Shown: positions 1 to 12,019 of the stretch, in pieces
How the letters are laid out: each line of letters opens with the position of its first letter
Position numbering within the stretch: the stretch's first letter is position 1
NCBI GenBank assembly: GCA_964036665.1
Contig: OZ038526.1
Coordinates: 3,472,001 to 3,536,000, forward strand
Length of the DNA stretch: 64,000 bases
Reading direction: 5' to 3'
Origin: Gordius sp. MW1
Taxonomy: Eukaryota > Nematomorpha > Gordioida > Gordea > Gordiidae
Position numbers and translations under genes: made by a program
Notes under the pieces: generated by a model
Told to the model about the DNA's origin: nothing
What the model saw: the letters and a program-made list of their open reading frames with translations, nothing else
Database searches by the model: none

Positions 1-2918
1 GGTATTGGAGGGGTGTGCCACTTTGTGTACGGCGGTCGCCGGAGTGAAGTAGACGCGCTGGCCATTTTCAAAATGAACCGCGAGATGTACTACGGGCGGG
101 TAACGTTCGTGAATGGGGAATGCGAGGATTCACCAAACAGCCTCATTGCTGCTGATATATCGACTCATTTGAAATTGGGTAATTTCATCCGGGTTAGAAC
201 GCGCAAGGCCAAAAACTGCCATATCGCTGCCTTTGTTGACGTATTTGCAGATATACTTGATGGACTTTACAGAATTGCAGTACTCTACATTTATGTGCGC
301 CGTGAACATTTTTGCGAGTAGGGGAGAGTAAGGGACTATCCAGCTGTTGTCAATTTTGACTGGGCTATTTTTTTACCTCTATTGTGTAGGTGTGACTTCC
401 CTCGCCGGGTGCACGGCGTCTATATAGTGGGTAGCCGACGACACCAGTTTTGTTTCTTGAGTCAGACGTTTCGGATAACGTTTAGAGCATTTACCTTCTT
501 TCATGCACGGGGACGCGTTATTTAAACCGCCGCAAGGTCCGTGAATCATATGTCGAGTAACAGTGGTAAACAAAACGGGATCGGCTAGCGGATCGGGTAG
601 TTCTGCACAAATAATGCTATCTATTTGCGACGAGTAAATGGTGTCTCGGAGCCAAATTAGAATATGAGCATGGGGTAGCCTTCTTTTCTGCCATTCGATC
701 GAGTACATCCAACAGGTAGTTTGCCCGAATATATGAGATTTAGCTATAAGATCAATAAGGCAACGAAGTTTTTGGCGGAAAACACGGGCGGTCAGATCGT
801 GACGATGCGATGGTTTTGGGCCCGCCAACAGTAAATCCGCAATTTCGGGCCAGGCAGGATTGCAGGTGAAAGTTATAAACAGAGTAGGGCAGCCGAATTT
901 AAGTACATATGACATCGCGTCCTGCGTATATTCATGCATGTGACGGGGACTTCCCGTATACGTAGCCGGAAGGATGACCATTCGACCAAGATCGGACGTG
1001 TTACCATCCTTCGCAATGGCATCGCGCAGGTGAATATATTGCTCGGCCCGAAGTAATCCCTGATTAAGGCGGATGTAAAGGAGGCGTTCGCTCTCGATCT
1101 TGGCATACATGTCGGCACCGCAAGATGTGGTTAGGTTGGTTTGCGCGTACCATAAGCCGATACGCGTAAAAATTCATCGCCGATACCTAGTAGACAAATA
1201 CACGGATCATATAGGGGCACAAAAAATGAAACGCTTACCTTTTTTTTGTGTAGCAGCTCGCGTAGCGGAATCTAGGCGCATTAGATTTAGATGGTAGCCA
1301 TCCTCTCCTTGGCAAAACAATATGGGGTATTGCAGGGCATCGTATGATCTGTGCGTGGCATCGATGTCCTTGAGGGTTTCATCTCTTCGGCTTATTATAA
1401 TATCGCGACGCTCAAATTCGCTTCCAACCATGACGATCGCTACTTCGTCTATCGTAGGCGCGTTAAAGCGTTTTTTATGTTCGCCAGGTGGCGTGTTATC
1501 AGCCTTGATAACGATTTTCTAATCGTCAGTGGGCATGCGCTCCAACGCGAGCTTGAACAGGGTAACCAGATGTTTTTTAGTGTGGAATAACTCCTGCAAC
1601 GCGGTGACTATATCACGGCGGATAACGGAATGCATCCCGCACCGTTGATCAATTTCAGCGTCGCCCATGAAATATATTTGAAGAAAGCCGTGGGCAGCAT
1701 CAGGTACCGGGAGAAGGGACCCGATTAGGTGGTAAATTTGTCCTTGTACTCTAAACGTGGGCATGAAACCACCATCATTAATAACGCGCGTTGCTCCAAA
1801 CGATGTCATTTGAAAGCAAGCGTTGTATTGGCGAATGTGTTCTAGAAAGTGTTTGGACACACGAGTAGCACAAGAAACATAACTTAACAGCGGTCCGGTG
1901 GCTCTTCCAGAGGTGGTAAATTGACCTTCCCATTCAAACAACACATTCCACCCGGTTCTATGCGGAACCGTAGAGCCTGACAATGTACACACAGTGTATC
2001 CATTCTGCCAATTGTGACGGAGGGATGAAGTCTGTAATCATACGCCGAATCATACGCAAAAGTGGCTAAGGTTAAATTGGCTCCCGAACTATTTCGTGTA
2101 AGCCTAGCTCGGTTCCGAAGGTCGGCCAGCCGAGCGTTGCGCTTTCCGTCAGTTTCAGTTGCTCTCGCCGTGGAGGATCGATTCCGCTTTTTGGCCAGCC
2201 GGGCGTTGCGCTTTCCGGCAGTTTCAGCTGCTCTCGATGTGGAGGCTCGGTTCCAAAGGTCGGCCAGCCGGGCGTTGCGCTTTCCGGCAGTTTCAGTTGC
2301 TCTCGACGTGGAGGCTCGGTTCCGAAGGGCGGCAAGCCGGGCGTTGCGCTTTTTGCCAGTTTCAGCTGTTCTCGCCGTGGAGGCTCGATTCCGAAGGGCG
2401 GCAAGCCGGGCGTTGCGCTTTTCGCCAGTTTCAGTTGCTCTCGCCGTGGAGGATCGAATCCGCTTTTTGGCCAGTCGGGCGTTGCGCTTTCCGGCAGTTT
2501 CAGCTGCTCTCGACGTGGAGGCTCGGTTCCAAAGGTCGGCTAGCCGGGCGTTGCGCTTTTCGCCAGTTTCAGTTGCTCTCGCCGTGGAGGATCGATTCCG
2601 CTTTTTGGCCAGCCGGGCGTTGCGCTTTCCGGCAGTTTCAGCTGCTCTCGATGTGGAGGCTCGGTACCAAAGGTCGGCCAGCCGGGCGTTGCGCTTTCCG
2701 GCAGTTTCAGTTGCTCTCGACGTGGAGGCTCGGTTCCGAAGGGCGGCAAGCCGGGCGTTGCGCTTTTTGCCAGTTTCAGCTGTTCTCGCCGTGGAGGCTC
2801 GATTCCGAAGGGCGGCAAGCCGGGCGTTGCGCTTTCCGGCAGTTTCAGCTGCTCTAGTCTTCTTTGCGGTTTTTGTAGTACGTAAAATTTTTGTTAAAGT
2901 TTTTTTCCGCCGGGGCAT
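1..2918 (-). pseudogene. Helitron Rep/helicase protein, N-terminal and Rep portion, decayed, runs off the left edge
   Basis: This is the replication initiator (HUH endonuclease) part of a rolling-circle Helitron. Reading the minus strand from the ATG at 2918, a basic 23-residue repeat region comes first. It is followed by the conserved segment YDYRLHPSVTIGRMD with a CxxC-type cluster and LPPLEEPP (about 2070-1890), then FQMTSFGA (about 1800), then the Helitron_like_N domain with FITFTCNPAW and the two-His motif PHAHILIWL (about 665-690). The Rep tyrosine motif YICKYVNKGSD lies at about 240-260. The open frame is broken by a frameshift near 1890-1990, an in-frame TAG at 1519-1521, a short deletion with frame change near 1105-1112, another frame change near 440, and a TGA at 130-132 in place of an Arg codon. 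A 52-bp GT...AG-bounded insert at 1187-1238 could be an intron, though splicing it alone does not restore frame. The SF1 helicase half would lie left of the window. The family assignment is very safe, and the gene is inactive as read. Confidence 0.92.
2100..2865 (-). repeat. 69-bp in-frame tandem repeat (about 11 units, 23 aa) in the Helitron N-terminus
   Basis: About eleven units of 69 bp encode a basic, Arg/Ala-rich repeat with core KRNARLA and a variable RAST/RSST segment. Because 69 is a multiple of three, several other frames stay open across the array and give long spurious reading frames on both strands. Charged repeats of this general kind are known at the N-terminus of Helitron Rep proteins. 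A six-unit (414-bp) higher-order copy is visible: roughly 2160-2404 matches 2574-2818. Confidence 0.85.
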
Positions 2919-3630
2919 ATGAGGCTATTGGTTATAATAGGGAATAGCAAAAGTAAAATAAACCTTTTTTAGCATTTGGGGGGGGGGGTGCTTAAAAAAA
3001 CATTAGTAAAGTAGGTACCGGATTTTAGACTTAGAACCATTGTAACGACAAAATAATTTAAGTAAGTTATTAAACTAAGCTACCATAGAAATGTTTATGT
3101 TCAAATGAGTGTCGTACCGTTGTATTACATGTCAAAGCTTCCACAAAATAGCATTAACATGTAGATGAGATGGCGAATGATAGTAAGAGATGAAGGTCGA
3201 TTCGATATAAGCGTGTTTCTACTTCTCATTATGGTAAAAGGAAACAAAAAACGTTAAAGTAAAAGTGTGACGATATACATTTAGAACACTACTAAAAATA
3301 ATGATGCTTACTTAAGTAACAACACAACATAATTTCATTAATTCTTGCCCTTTAAATTATCACATAAAATTTCACAATATAAATAAGAAATAAATAAGTC
3401 TGACAAATTATCATAAGTAAATTGGTTTGTCTTATAATATATATACTAAAAATAGTGGGTGCATAAAATCCATGACGTTATAAAATTCGTGCCCCATTTC
3501 AATATATAAAATGTATAAGTCTAATATTTATTTTTAATCATATTAAATCAATCATCCTATAAATAAATAATACCTATTTCTACTTATATTCTAACTTTCC
3601 TGACGTCATTAACATGATTATAAATGAAAC
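2919..3630. other. AT-rich non-coding stretch
   Basis: Contains a G-tract near 2979-2988 and otherwise low-complexity AT-rich DNA. I see no gene or repeat boundary in it. Confidence 0.5.
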
Positions 3631-3632
3631 TG

Positions 3633-3909
3633 GCCGGGAAATGTCCGATATTTTTAAAACGAAATAGTATTTTAAGAATCTGAAAAAGCTATTTTACCCC
3701 TGGCCGCCCTGGGCATCTACGGCTAAATTTTCGCGAGAATCGGGCCGGTAGTTTCAGAGTTTAGCCCTTTTTTAAAACGAAATGTCCGATATTTTTAAAC
3801 CTAAAAGGAATTTTAGGATTCTAAACAAGCTATTTTACCCCAGGCCACCCTGGGCATCCATGGCTAAATATTCGCGCGAATCGGGCCGGTAGTTTCAGAA
3901 TTAGCCCTT
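3633..3909. repeat. 141-bp tandem duplication
   Basis: Two diverged units with a period of about 141 bp, each starting near ATGTCCGATATTTTTAAA (3641 and 3782) and ending near ATCGGGCCGGTAGTTTCAGA. Followed by a short, imperfect TACA/CACA tract to about 3940. Confidence 0.75.
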
Positions 3910-3977
3910 ACATACATACATACACACATACACTTTACTTCCTACATGCTCAATTACCAACTACTCAAACGTTATAT

Positions 3978-4075
3978 CGTTAATAGATTATTAACGATCG
4001 TTAATAACTTATTAACGATCGTTAATTCCCACGCATTTTGAACATTTGGTTAATTCCCACGCATTATGAACATTT
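3978..4075. repeat. Palindromes and short direct repeat
   Basis: The 14-nt perfect palindrome TTAACGATCGTTAA occurs twice about 24 bp apart. It is followed by two copies of a roughly 25-bp direct repeat starting TTAATTCCCACGCATT. No function can be assigned. Confidence 0.6.
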
Positions 4076-4187
4076 CCTTTTACCCTTAATCATTATTCCA
4101 TGTCTATTGAATTTATATTATCCCCAAATCAAAAACCAATTCTGATTTGGTGATTTTCAATACGTCAATATAAAAGTGGGGGAAAAA

Positions 4188-4337
4188 ATGCAGGAATATT
4201 ATAGATGTAGGGCCCAAAAATGTGGAGCTAGAGCTATTTATCATAATTCCCAATTTAACCTGACACACCAACATGACGATATCCCACATAGAAGTAATGA
4301 TATAAAATTTAATTCTATTTCTTATAGCTTCCCTTAA
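4188..4337 (+). pseudogene. Orphan FLYWCH-type zinc-finger fragment (49 codons)
   Basis: A short open frame contains the second half of a FLYWCH finger: YYRCRAQKCGARA followed by a His pair in LTHQHD. The Cys-x4-Cys and His spacing resembles the fingers of the MULE transposon at 8121-10659, so this is probably a relic of a related element. Nothing else of a transposase is visible nearby. DNA around the stop (about 4300-4345) is partly duplicated near 4410-4445. Confidence 0.55.
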
Positions 4338-4988
4338 CTTACCCTTTCAAATTCCTTCATGTTCACCATTGCAGACCCTCAACATTGAAAATATAACAAG
4401 TAAGTTTAGAGTTAACTATTAGAATTTAATTTTATTTCTTATAGCCTCCCCATAGTTGTAAGTTTAAAAAAAATACTTTATAATCCTTATAGATTGTGCC
4501 TCTGGTAGTTCTCAGTTTGCTCCTGCCTTGCCTCCCACCATTTTTACATCCCATAGTTTGTGCTTTCAATATATAATATTCATAATTTACGTTGTGCAAT
4601 TTGTAAACTCTATTTTTTGATGTTTTGTTAATATTAAAAAGGATTGTCTTAATTTGCAATAAAGTTTTTAACTTATGTGATTGTGTCCAATATATGTTAT
4701 TGCTGATAATTTTCATCACTTAATGTTATAAATTATTACAGTCTGTAAGTTATAGTATCAAGTTATTGGAGTTATTTCATTTTTTAAATGTAAAAATTTA
4801 GTTTTTCTAACAATTAACCCCCCACAACTATCAACAATTGTAACTGTATCAGTATACTATTAACAATTGAGATTTCAGTTTAACTTTAAAAGTGCATCCC
4901 TATGTGACTAATTTTGCTCATAACAAAGATAACTTTAATTCTATGGTTGATATAATAACAACATACTAAATATGTAGGAACTATTATA
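4338..4988. other. AT-rich stretch, no gene seen
   Basis: Low-complexity AT-rich DNA between the FLYWCH relic and the inverted-repeat element. The open frames here lack any family resemblance. Confidence 0.45.
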
Positions 4989-6897
4989 GGGACATTCCAT
5001 GTCAAATCGATCATAAAAAGGCGTTTTTCGGCCGACCCCCTCAGAATTTTATAAAATTTGGTGGAAATGTTAAAACTAGTAAAATTATTAATTTTCGAAA
5101 ATTTTAGCTCATTTGGGCCACTACTTTTCGAGTTATGGGCGCTCAAAGGTCGAAAATCGGTCATTTAAAAAATCGGGTTGTGACGCTATATTCAATAAAA
5201 TTCATAAGTTATTGGCCCCCAAATCATAGAATCTTGTTGTAGTAATAGGTAAGACCTATCTCCATAGGGAAAAAATCCAAAAAAATTTTTTTGTCGATTG
5301 GTCATCTCATAATGGCCAATATGGCATAACTACTGTTGAACCCTCTCAAACCGTTTCAAATTTGAGACAAATGTTTTATACTACCTATTAATCAAATTAA
5401 ATAAAAGAGAAAGTTGGGCGGCCATCTTGAAGTGGTCATAAATTGCTAGAAACGGTATTTTATTTATTTGGCGCCAAAATGACCCTCCAAAATTGGTTTT
5501 TTTACTCATTTAGCCATCTTATAATATTATTATATCTATTATACAAATATTTTTGCTATAAATTAACACCCCAACCCCCCCCCCCCCCCCCCCTTTAATC
5601 TTAAATCAAAATAGCGAGTAATTTTTTCCCACAAATTATTTTATTGTAATTTGGAAACAGGCTCGTGAAATAGATAATAAAATCGTCAGGATTATTGAAT
5701 ATAGGCTTTAAAATTGCCTTATCAACACAGATTGATTTCTTTTTTGGCGCGTATGAATTAATTTGTATGACCTCTAGCGCGAATTTTAAATGATGTCGAA
5801 TTCTTTTAATAAAATTACTTTATCGTTTAATTTTACTATCAACTAATTATCCCCTAGACGTTCGAAATTTTGAATCTAATTTATAATAAAAATTATGACG
5901 ATGAAAAAATAATAGTTAGTTTGCTTAACCCATGCGAACCCTTTCGCTTAGATAAATTTCACAAAATATCTCTAAAGAAATGGGATATATTAAAAATTGT
6001 ATCACCTTTAACCTCAACCGGAGAACTTATACCTTATTTAAAACGAAATGCTTGATGCAACAAAACATATTGCCTTACCTAAAATATACTTCAGATATGT
6101 TAAATTAATTTTTTATATGCGCTTGAAGACATGCCCTCCGTCATACTTTTTTTTAATACTTTTACATATCGAATAACAAACAATGAATATATACTTTGAA
6201 ATAAATTATTATTTAAGGTGATTTTTCAAAGCTGTTTCTATTTCAAAATTCGAAGAAAAACCACTCCCTATTTTGATTGTAATTTATAGGAAATATGGGG
6301 GGGGGGGGGGGGGGGGTTGGGGTGTTAATAGCAAAAATATTTGTATAATAGATATAATAATATTATAAGATGGCTAAATGAGTAATAAAACCAATTTTAG
6401 AGGGTCATTTTGGCACCAAATAAATAAAATACCGTTTCTAGCAATTTATGACCACTTCAAGATGGCCGCCCAACTTTCTCTTTTATTTAATTTGGTTAAT
6501 AGGTAGTATAAAACATTTGTCTCAAATTTGAAACGGTTTGAGAGGGTTCAACAGTAGTTATGCCATATTGGCCATTTCGGCCATTATGAGATGACCAATC
6601 GACAAAAAAAATTTTTTGGATTTTTTCCCTATGGAGATAGGTCTTACCTATTACTACAACAAGATTCTATGATTTGGGGGCCAATAACTTATGAATTTTA
6701 TTGAATATAGCGTCACAACCCGATTTTTTAAATGACCGATTTTCGACCTTTGAGCGCCCATAACTCGAAAAGTAGTGGCCCAAATGAGCTAAAATTTTCG
6801 AAAATTAATAATTTTACTAGTTTTAACATTTACACCAAATTTTATAAAATTCTGAGGGGGTCGGCCGAAAACGTGGCGATTTGACATGGAATGTCCC
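4989..6897. mobile_element. Foldback DNA transposon with ~600-bp inverted arms
   Basis: The left end GGGACATTCCATGTCAAAT and the right end ATTTGACATGGAATGTCCC are inverted copies, and the similarity extends through about 600 bp on each side (4989-5594 and 6297-6897). The inner boundary of each arm is a homopolymer: a C-tract around 5573-5593 and a G-tract around 6297-6316. The flanks read TATA on both sides, which fits a TA or TATA target duplication. The roughly 700-bp centre holds only a 61-codon open frame at 5870-6055 that I do not recognise. No transposase is present, so this is a non-autonomous element, possibly Tc/mariner-like by its TA flank. Confidence 0.85.
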
Positions 6898-8112
6898 TAT
6901 ATCAAATAGCTAACTAATTATGGATTTAATATTGCCAGTAATCATGTTTATAGGTTTTTGCAAAATGTGGATTTATAAATTTTATGAACAATAATGGATG
7001 TGCTAAAGTGTATGTATGTGAACTAACAGAGTTAATATTTAACCATTAGGAGCTATTTATGGTATATTGAGGTAATATATCTTGATATCACCTCAAGAAA
7101 ATGAATATGAGATGTTCAATTAAGGTGTATTATTAATAATAGAACATTTGAATGCATTAAGTTAAGGTGGCAAAGCTACATGATCATACATATATTTTGA
7201 ATGTAAATGAGTAAGAACTACAAGTAGGGAATTTCAATATCACCTTCATCACATATCTATTTGTCAGAAGCAATTGATAGTATATGTTTACAGACATGAT
7301 AAACTATATATAGCTTTCTAAAAGTAAAAAGATGATATTTGTATATTTAAATTAGATCACTAAAAAAATCTAGTCTATTATCATTTGTTAAAGTTTAATT
7401 CTATCCAATAAGAATAAAATCTAAATTAACTTTTTATATAAAAAACTATGATAAAAGACTCATTATTTAATTGTCAAATTTGCATTACAATTTGTTGTGC
7501 ACTTGTAGTTATTTCTTAGATCTTTTCAGCATTTACTGTAATGTACTCAAGCTATATGGCTATTAACAAATATAAAAGTTACTTTATGTATTATTGTGAA
7601 ATTTGCATTACAATTTTATTCTCATTTTACCTTTTCTAAGATAAAAAATGTATGAAAGATGATTCATTATTCAAATATATATTTAATCTTTCTCAAAACA
7701 AACTTTTCATGATATCAAAATCTTATTGCAATATAAATAGATATAATTATTATTACACAAATAATAAAATCAAAGCCTAGGTGAGTAAACCAAAATATAA
7801 GCGTTTATTATTATGCTATAATATTATACTCTTACACCTATACTTACTTATATTATAACTTTTAAATAAGGTTATATAAAAACATTATTTTTAATTAATA
7901 AAAAAATGTTGTTTATATGACTTTTATTTCATATATTTGATAATTTTTAAATGTACCAAAATGCGCTTTATAAAACGTTTGAGCAGTTAGTAATTGAGTA
8001 GGATTCCTTTACTTTATATATATAGGTGTGTTTTAAAAGTAATTCCTTCTCAAATTTAAAATAACACTTAAAGATCCTTATATAATTATAAAATTTTTAC
8101 CTCAAAGCGATA
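6898..8112. other. AT-rich intergenic DNA
   Basis: No gene, conserved domain or clear repeat boundary was seen. Confidence 0.5.
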
Positions 8113-8218
8113 TTAACTTTGGGATCATGGTTGAGGCAGCACAATCGTCACAAAAAAGCAGCATAAAATTAGGTTCGTATTTTATCGATTACCTAGCTTA
8201 TCGTTTGCATATTGTTAC

Positions 8219-10240
8219 ATGGCATTTGTGCATAGAAATTTTCTAGCGAAAGATAAATTAAGTAAGTGTAATTATATAGGCTGTACATATTTTTTAGAAT
8301 TTAAGAAGTCAGCAAGAAATGGTCAGGTGTTGACTTATGGCCGATACTCCTATACCAAAGCAAAGATAGGAAAAAACCAACAAATATATTATAGGTGTCG
8401 AAAAACTAAATGTAATGGGAAAGGGATTCTTCGACAAGAGAATTTTGATATAACTAAAGAGCATACTTGTGATGTATCTTCAGCATTGCCTTCCTCAAGT
8501 AACCTTTGTAAATCAAAAGATCTTATTAATCATTCAGGTTCCAGCTCAAAAAATGATTGTAGTGATATTACATCTATAGATCAAGCAAACCCCAACGAGC
8601 AGCAGAGTATTTATTTTTACAAAATGTTATAAATTAATCATTCAGGTTCCTGCTCGAAAAATTATTGTAGTGATATTACATCTATAGATCAAGCAAACCC
8701 CAACGAGCAGCAGAGTATTTATTTTTACAAAATGTTATAAATTAATCATTCAGGTTCCAGCTCGAAAAATTATTGTAGTGATATTGAAGTTGCACCCATC
8801 TTAATGGATATAACAGGCACTGACACCATAGATGGTAAAATATTGTATTTGATATACTTATTGGTTTTAGATAATTTAAATGTTGTGGTAAAGTCTCAAA
8901 TGGGATATGATTTTATAATGTACCGTGGATATCTTTATAGACAGAAAAATTTGTATGAAGATACCAGATACTTTGTATGTCGCATTTCAGATTGTCAAGG
9001 CAAAATGAAAATTTTCAACAATATAAAGGAGATTTATGGAATATGATTCATTAATTACAAAAAATGCTCTAAAAGATGCCAAAAGAGCAAATCCTTTCAA
9101 GGATAATCGCTTAATATATAATGAAGTTATGAGAGATAGAGAACAAGTTCAAAATATTCAATTATTTCCATCTGCTACCCCTACGTTAGCTAGTGTTAGA
9201 AAGTTGATAACTAACTGTGTCCCAAAACCTCACCCAAAAATCCCCAACATTAGTAGGGATTTAATCATTCCTCATAATTATGCCTACCTGGATGGATCCC
9301 TATTCCACCAAATAAAGAAGAGAATGATATTCTCATCTTTGCCACACTTCCCAACTTAATTTTATTAGGCGAGGCTGAATCCATCTTTGGGGATGGTACC
9401 TTTTTCATTACCCCAGGAATTTATTACCAAGTAATTTAAAACTATGATTTATATATATGTTTCAGGTTTATACAATTCATATATGGTATAAGAAGCATAT
9501 GATACCTTGTGTATATTCCTTGCTTCCAAATAAAAAAAAGGATACTTACTCAAGGCTCTTCATAAGGTTAATTGAAATTTGTAGCAAATATGGAATAGAA
9601 TTTAAGCCTCAACTAGCTCAAATAGATTTTGAGTTAGGGACAATAGCAGCCCTCAAAAGTGTATTTCCACAACTATGATAAAGGGTATTTTTATGTTTAG
9701 AGTGTCTTTATAATTATATTAGGGTGCTACTTTCATTTCACCCAAGCGATATACAAGAGGTCTAAGTCTCTGGGCTTGGCTATTGATTACAAAATCAGCA
9801 AATGCATATACATGACTTTAAGAAGCTTAATGGCCCTGCCATTTTTGAATGAAGCAGATGTTCATAAAGAATTTTCTTGTTTTCTTCAAAAAGCCAAACA
9901 ATCCATTCACTCACCCTTATATAAATTATTACAGTATATGGAAAAGGTATGGGTAGGAGAAGATGCCCAATTTAAATACAAAATGTGGGGAAGATATGAA
10001 GAGAATTGTCTGCCAAGAACCAATAATCATATAGAAGGATTCCACAACAAATTAAAACACATGATAAAACAATCCCACCCTAACATCTACGAGTTCATAG
10101 ATCACATTAAAGCAATACAACAAGAAAGTGACTCAAACATCAAAAAGATAAATCAGGGGAAAATGATCAATCTTAAATCGAAGATAGAAATACATAAGGA
10201 AACTTGCATCAAAAATTTGCAAGATCAAATCATGAAATAG
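8219..10240 (+). pseudogene. MULE transposase with two N-terminal FLYWCH zinc fingers, frameshifted
   Basis: Transposase of the MULE superfamily, which cuts and inserts DNA using a DDE catalytic triad. In order: FLYWCH finger 1 (about 8320-8470: YGRYSYTKAKIGKNQQIYYR, then Cys-x4-Cys and HTC), FLYWCH finger 2 (about 8905-9020: GYLYRQK...YFVCRISDCQGK), a linker, IFGDGTF (about 9388-9408, first catalytic Asp), AQIDFELG (about 9617-9640, second Asp region), CYFHFTQA (about 9725-9748), and a C-terminal helical region with NNHIEGFHNKLK (about 10022-10058, candidate Glu). Stops from a 108-bp tandem duplication and frame changes near 9320 and 9675 interrupt it. A 35-bp GT...AG segment at 9431-9465 restores phase if spliced. 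The full-length transposase is not readable as one frame. Confidence 0.85.
8525..8790 (+). repeat. 108-bp tandem duplication inside the MULE gene
   Basis: Units begin at 8525, 8633 and 8741 (the last partial) with ATTAATCATTCAGGTTCC. Each copy brings a TAA into the reading frame. The copies are almost identical, so the event is recent relative to the rest of the decay. Confidence 0.85.
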
Positions 10241-10783
10241 ATGCATCAACATATTTGAAACACATGAGTTCTTACATGAAATACGGAGAACAAAATGTTC
10301 ATTTACATTACTCTCTAATTATATATAATACATATTGTACACTGAATTTTAATAAATATTGTATACATGATTTATTTAGAATCTATAATATAATTGATTT
10401 AGTGATTTATTTGATAATATGTATTTATTTATAAAATAGTATTATACATTTTGATATACCTTATTTTGTTTTAATTAATAATTATAGTATCCTTTTATTA
10501 AGTATAATTACATATTATAATTTCACCATTTTATAAGTCTGATGCCCAGATTCACTTTCACCATATCAATTTTCATATGGTTTTCGTGACGAGAGTAACG
10601 AAATGTGATGATCGTGACGAGTTTTAGCTCCTTTTTCTGTGCTGCCTCAACCAAGTCCCTTAACTTTGTATTAAGGTTTAGATATTTTTGCTATGATTAT
10701 ACGAGATTACTTATGAAAAATAAATTAAAGCAAATAAAAAAGTAGCATTATTCATTTACATAAGCTTATGTATGGACCTCTGC

Positions 10784-10940
10784 CATGGGCGTAGGCAGGG
10801 GGGGGCACCCTAAATGAGAAAATAAAATTCCAATGCAAAAACCCTTAAAAATTAAAAAGAAAATTACCCGCCCCCCCCCCTCCTAATTGAACTTTTGAGT
10901 TTCGCGCCCACCCCTAATCCAAAACCTGGCTACGTCCATG
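10784..10940. mobile_element. Short MITE, CATGGGCGTAGCC family
   Basis: Ends CATGGGCGTAGGCAGG and CCTGGCTACGTCCATG are inverted copies. Inside each end sits a G- or C-tract. The flanks ACCTCTGC and ACCTTTGG match at 6 of 8 positions, hinting at an 8-bp duplication. Other members lie at 22162-22330, 26760-26926, 49786-49955 and 56953-57113. Confidence 0.75.
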
Positions 10941-12010
10941 ACCTTTGGACCAACATTGTTTCATTTTAATTACCCAACAACCATTAAATTTTATATCAAA
11001 ATAATTGGAAAAGTGTCAAGATTTTAATGATATAAATTAAAATAAGATTAATTAGGGTTGAGTCTCCATTTTTAGTGAATTTTTAAGAAGCAGTCGAAAT
11101 TCCAAAATTAGCGATATTTGAGACCGTATTATTAAAGAAAGAAGGAAGAGGAAAGGGAATAAAACATATCAGCTGATTCGCACATTTGGGCTCTTTCATA
11201 TACAATTTAAAATTAATATTTTATCCAATATTTTAAAAATTATAAGCGTTGAAAGTGGTGTCACCTACAGGTTACACTGGTACCTCTCGGGTATGTAATA
11301 GTGTTGACCTTGCTATTTTCCTATCAATCTCTAAATTTATTTCTTTCATTTTTGACGGACCACCTTTTAGCTGTAATGATGAAACGCCAAATTAGCCTCT
11401 AATTTATAAATTGCAATAGAGGCATATAAATTAATTATTATTATTTAATTCGCGGTTACCACACGTCTTAATCGGGCCCTTCCTTCATATATTGTCCTTT
11501 TTGATATGCGGTCTTAAGCTTTTTGCCCAAAAGAAATAACGAATTTTGCCTCATATTTTTTTCGCTTAAAACTAAGCTATTGAAAAATAACTGTAGAGGC
11601 CATGTCAGACAACTCTAGCTATATTCCTTGCCAATTGATCTGTTCTACTTACTAAATTTTATAAAATCTTCTAGCCTCAGTTATACGGGCACCTTTGTAC
11701 ACCGGTAAGTAGATTATTTCTTTGATTGTATACTATTATAGAAATATCTAATAAAATAACATTTTTAAAACTGGTTTTGATTAAAGAGAAGGTAAAAAGA
11801 GTGAAATTTAAAATATTCTATTTATATTCGGGTGGAGCACAAAAATACCCAATGTTACAAGTCAAAGGACCGCTCGTGGTAATAAGACAGATTTGTGACA
11901 AACATAAAAGTTTTTGATCTATAAAAATGTCGCGAAAAGTTATATAAGCATACAAATTGGCGATTTTGAAAAGATATGCACTTTGGTTTGTCGTAAGGAA
12001 AAAAAGATTC
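10941..12010. other. AT-rich DNA, no feature recognised
   Basis: Open frames here are short and without family resemblance. Confidence 0.4.
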
Positions 12011-12019
12011 AATGCGTTG

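Larger units (their letters stand above)
8121..10659 (+). mobile_element. Mutator-like element (MULE) with TIRs and 8-9 bp target duplication
   Basis: The ends are inverted copies sharing GGTTGAGGCAGCACA (left from about 8130, right ending about 10652), and the TIRs begin with GGGA. The flanking sequence TTAACTTT is present at 8113-8120 and again at 10660-10667, giving a perfect 8-bp (possibly 9-bp) target duplication. Inside is one decayed gene on the plus strand with two FLYWCH fingers and MULE transposase motifs. TIR type, duplication length and transposase all agree on a MULE. Confidence 0.9.

Noticed and set aside
2062-2922. 286- and 232-codon plus-strand frames over the 69-bp repeats
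   Set aside because: They are shadows of the minus-strand Helitron repeat; the minus frame joins a recognisable Helitron domain.
5870-6055. 61-codon frame in the loop of the foldback element as a transposase remnant
   Set aside because: No catalytic or DNA-binding motif can be seen; left unassigned.
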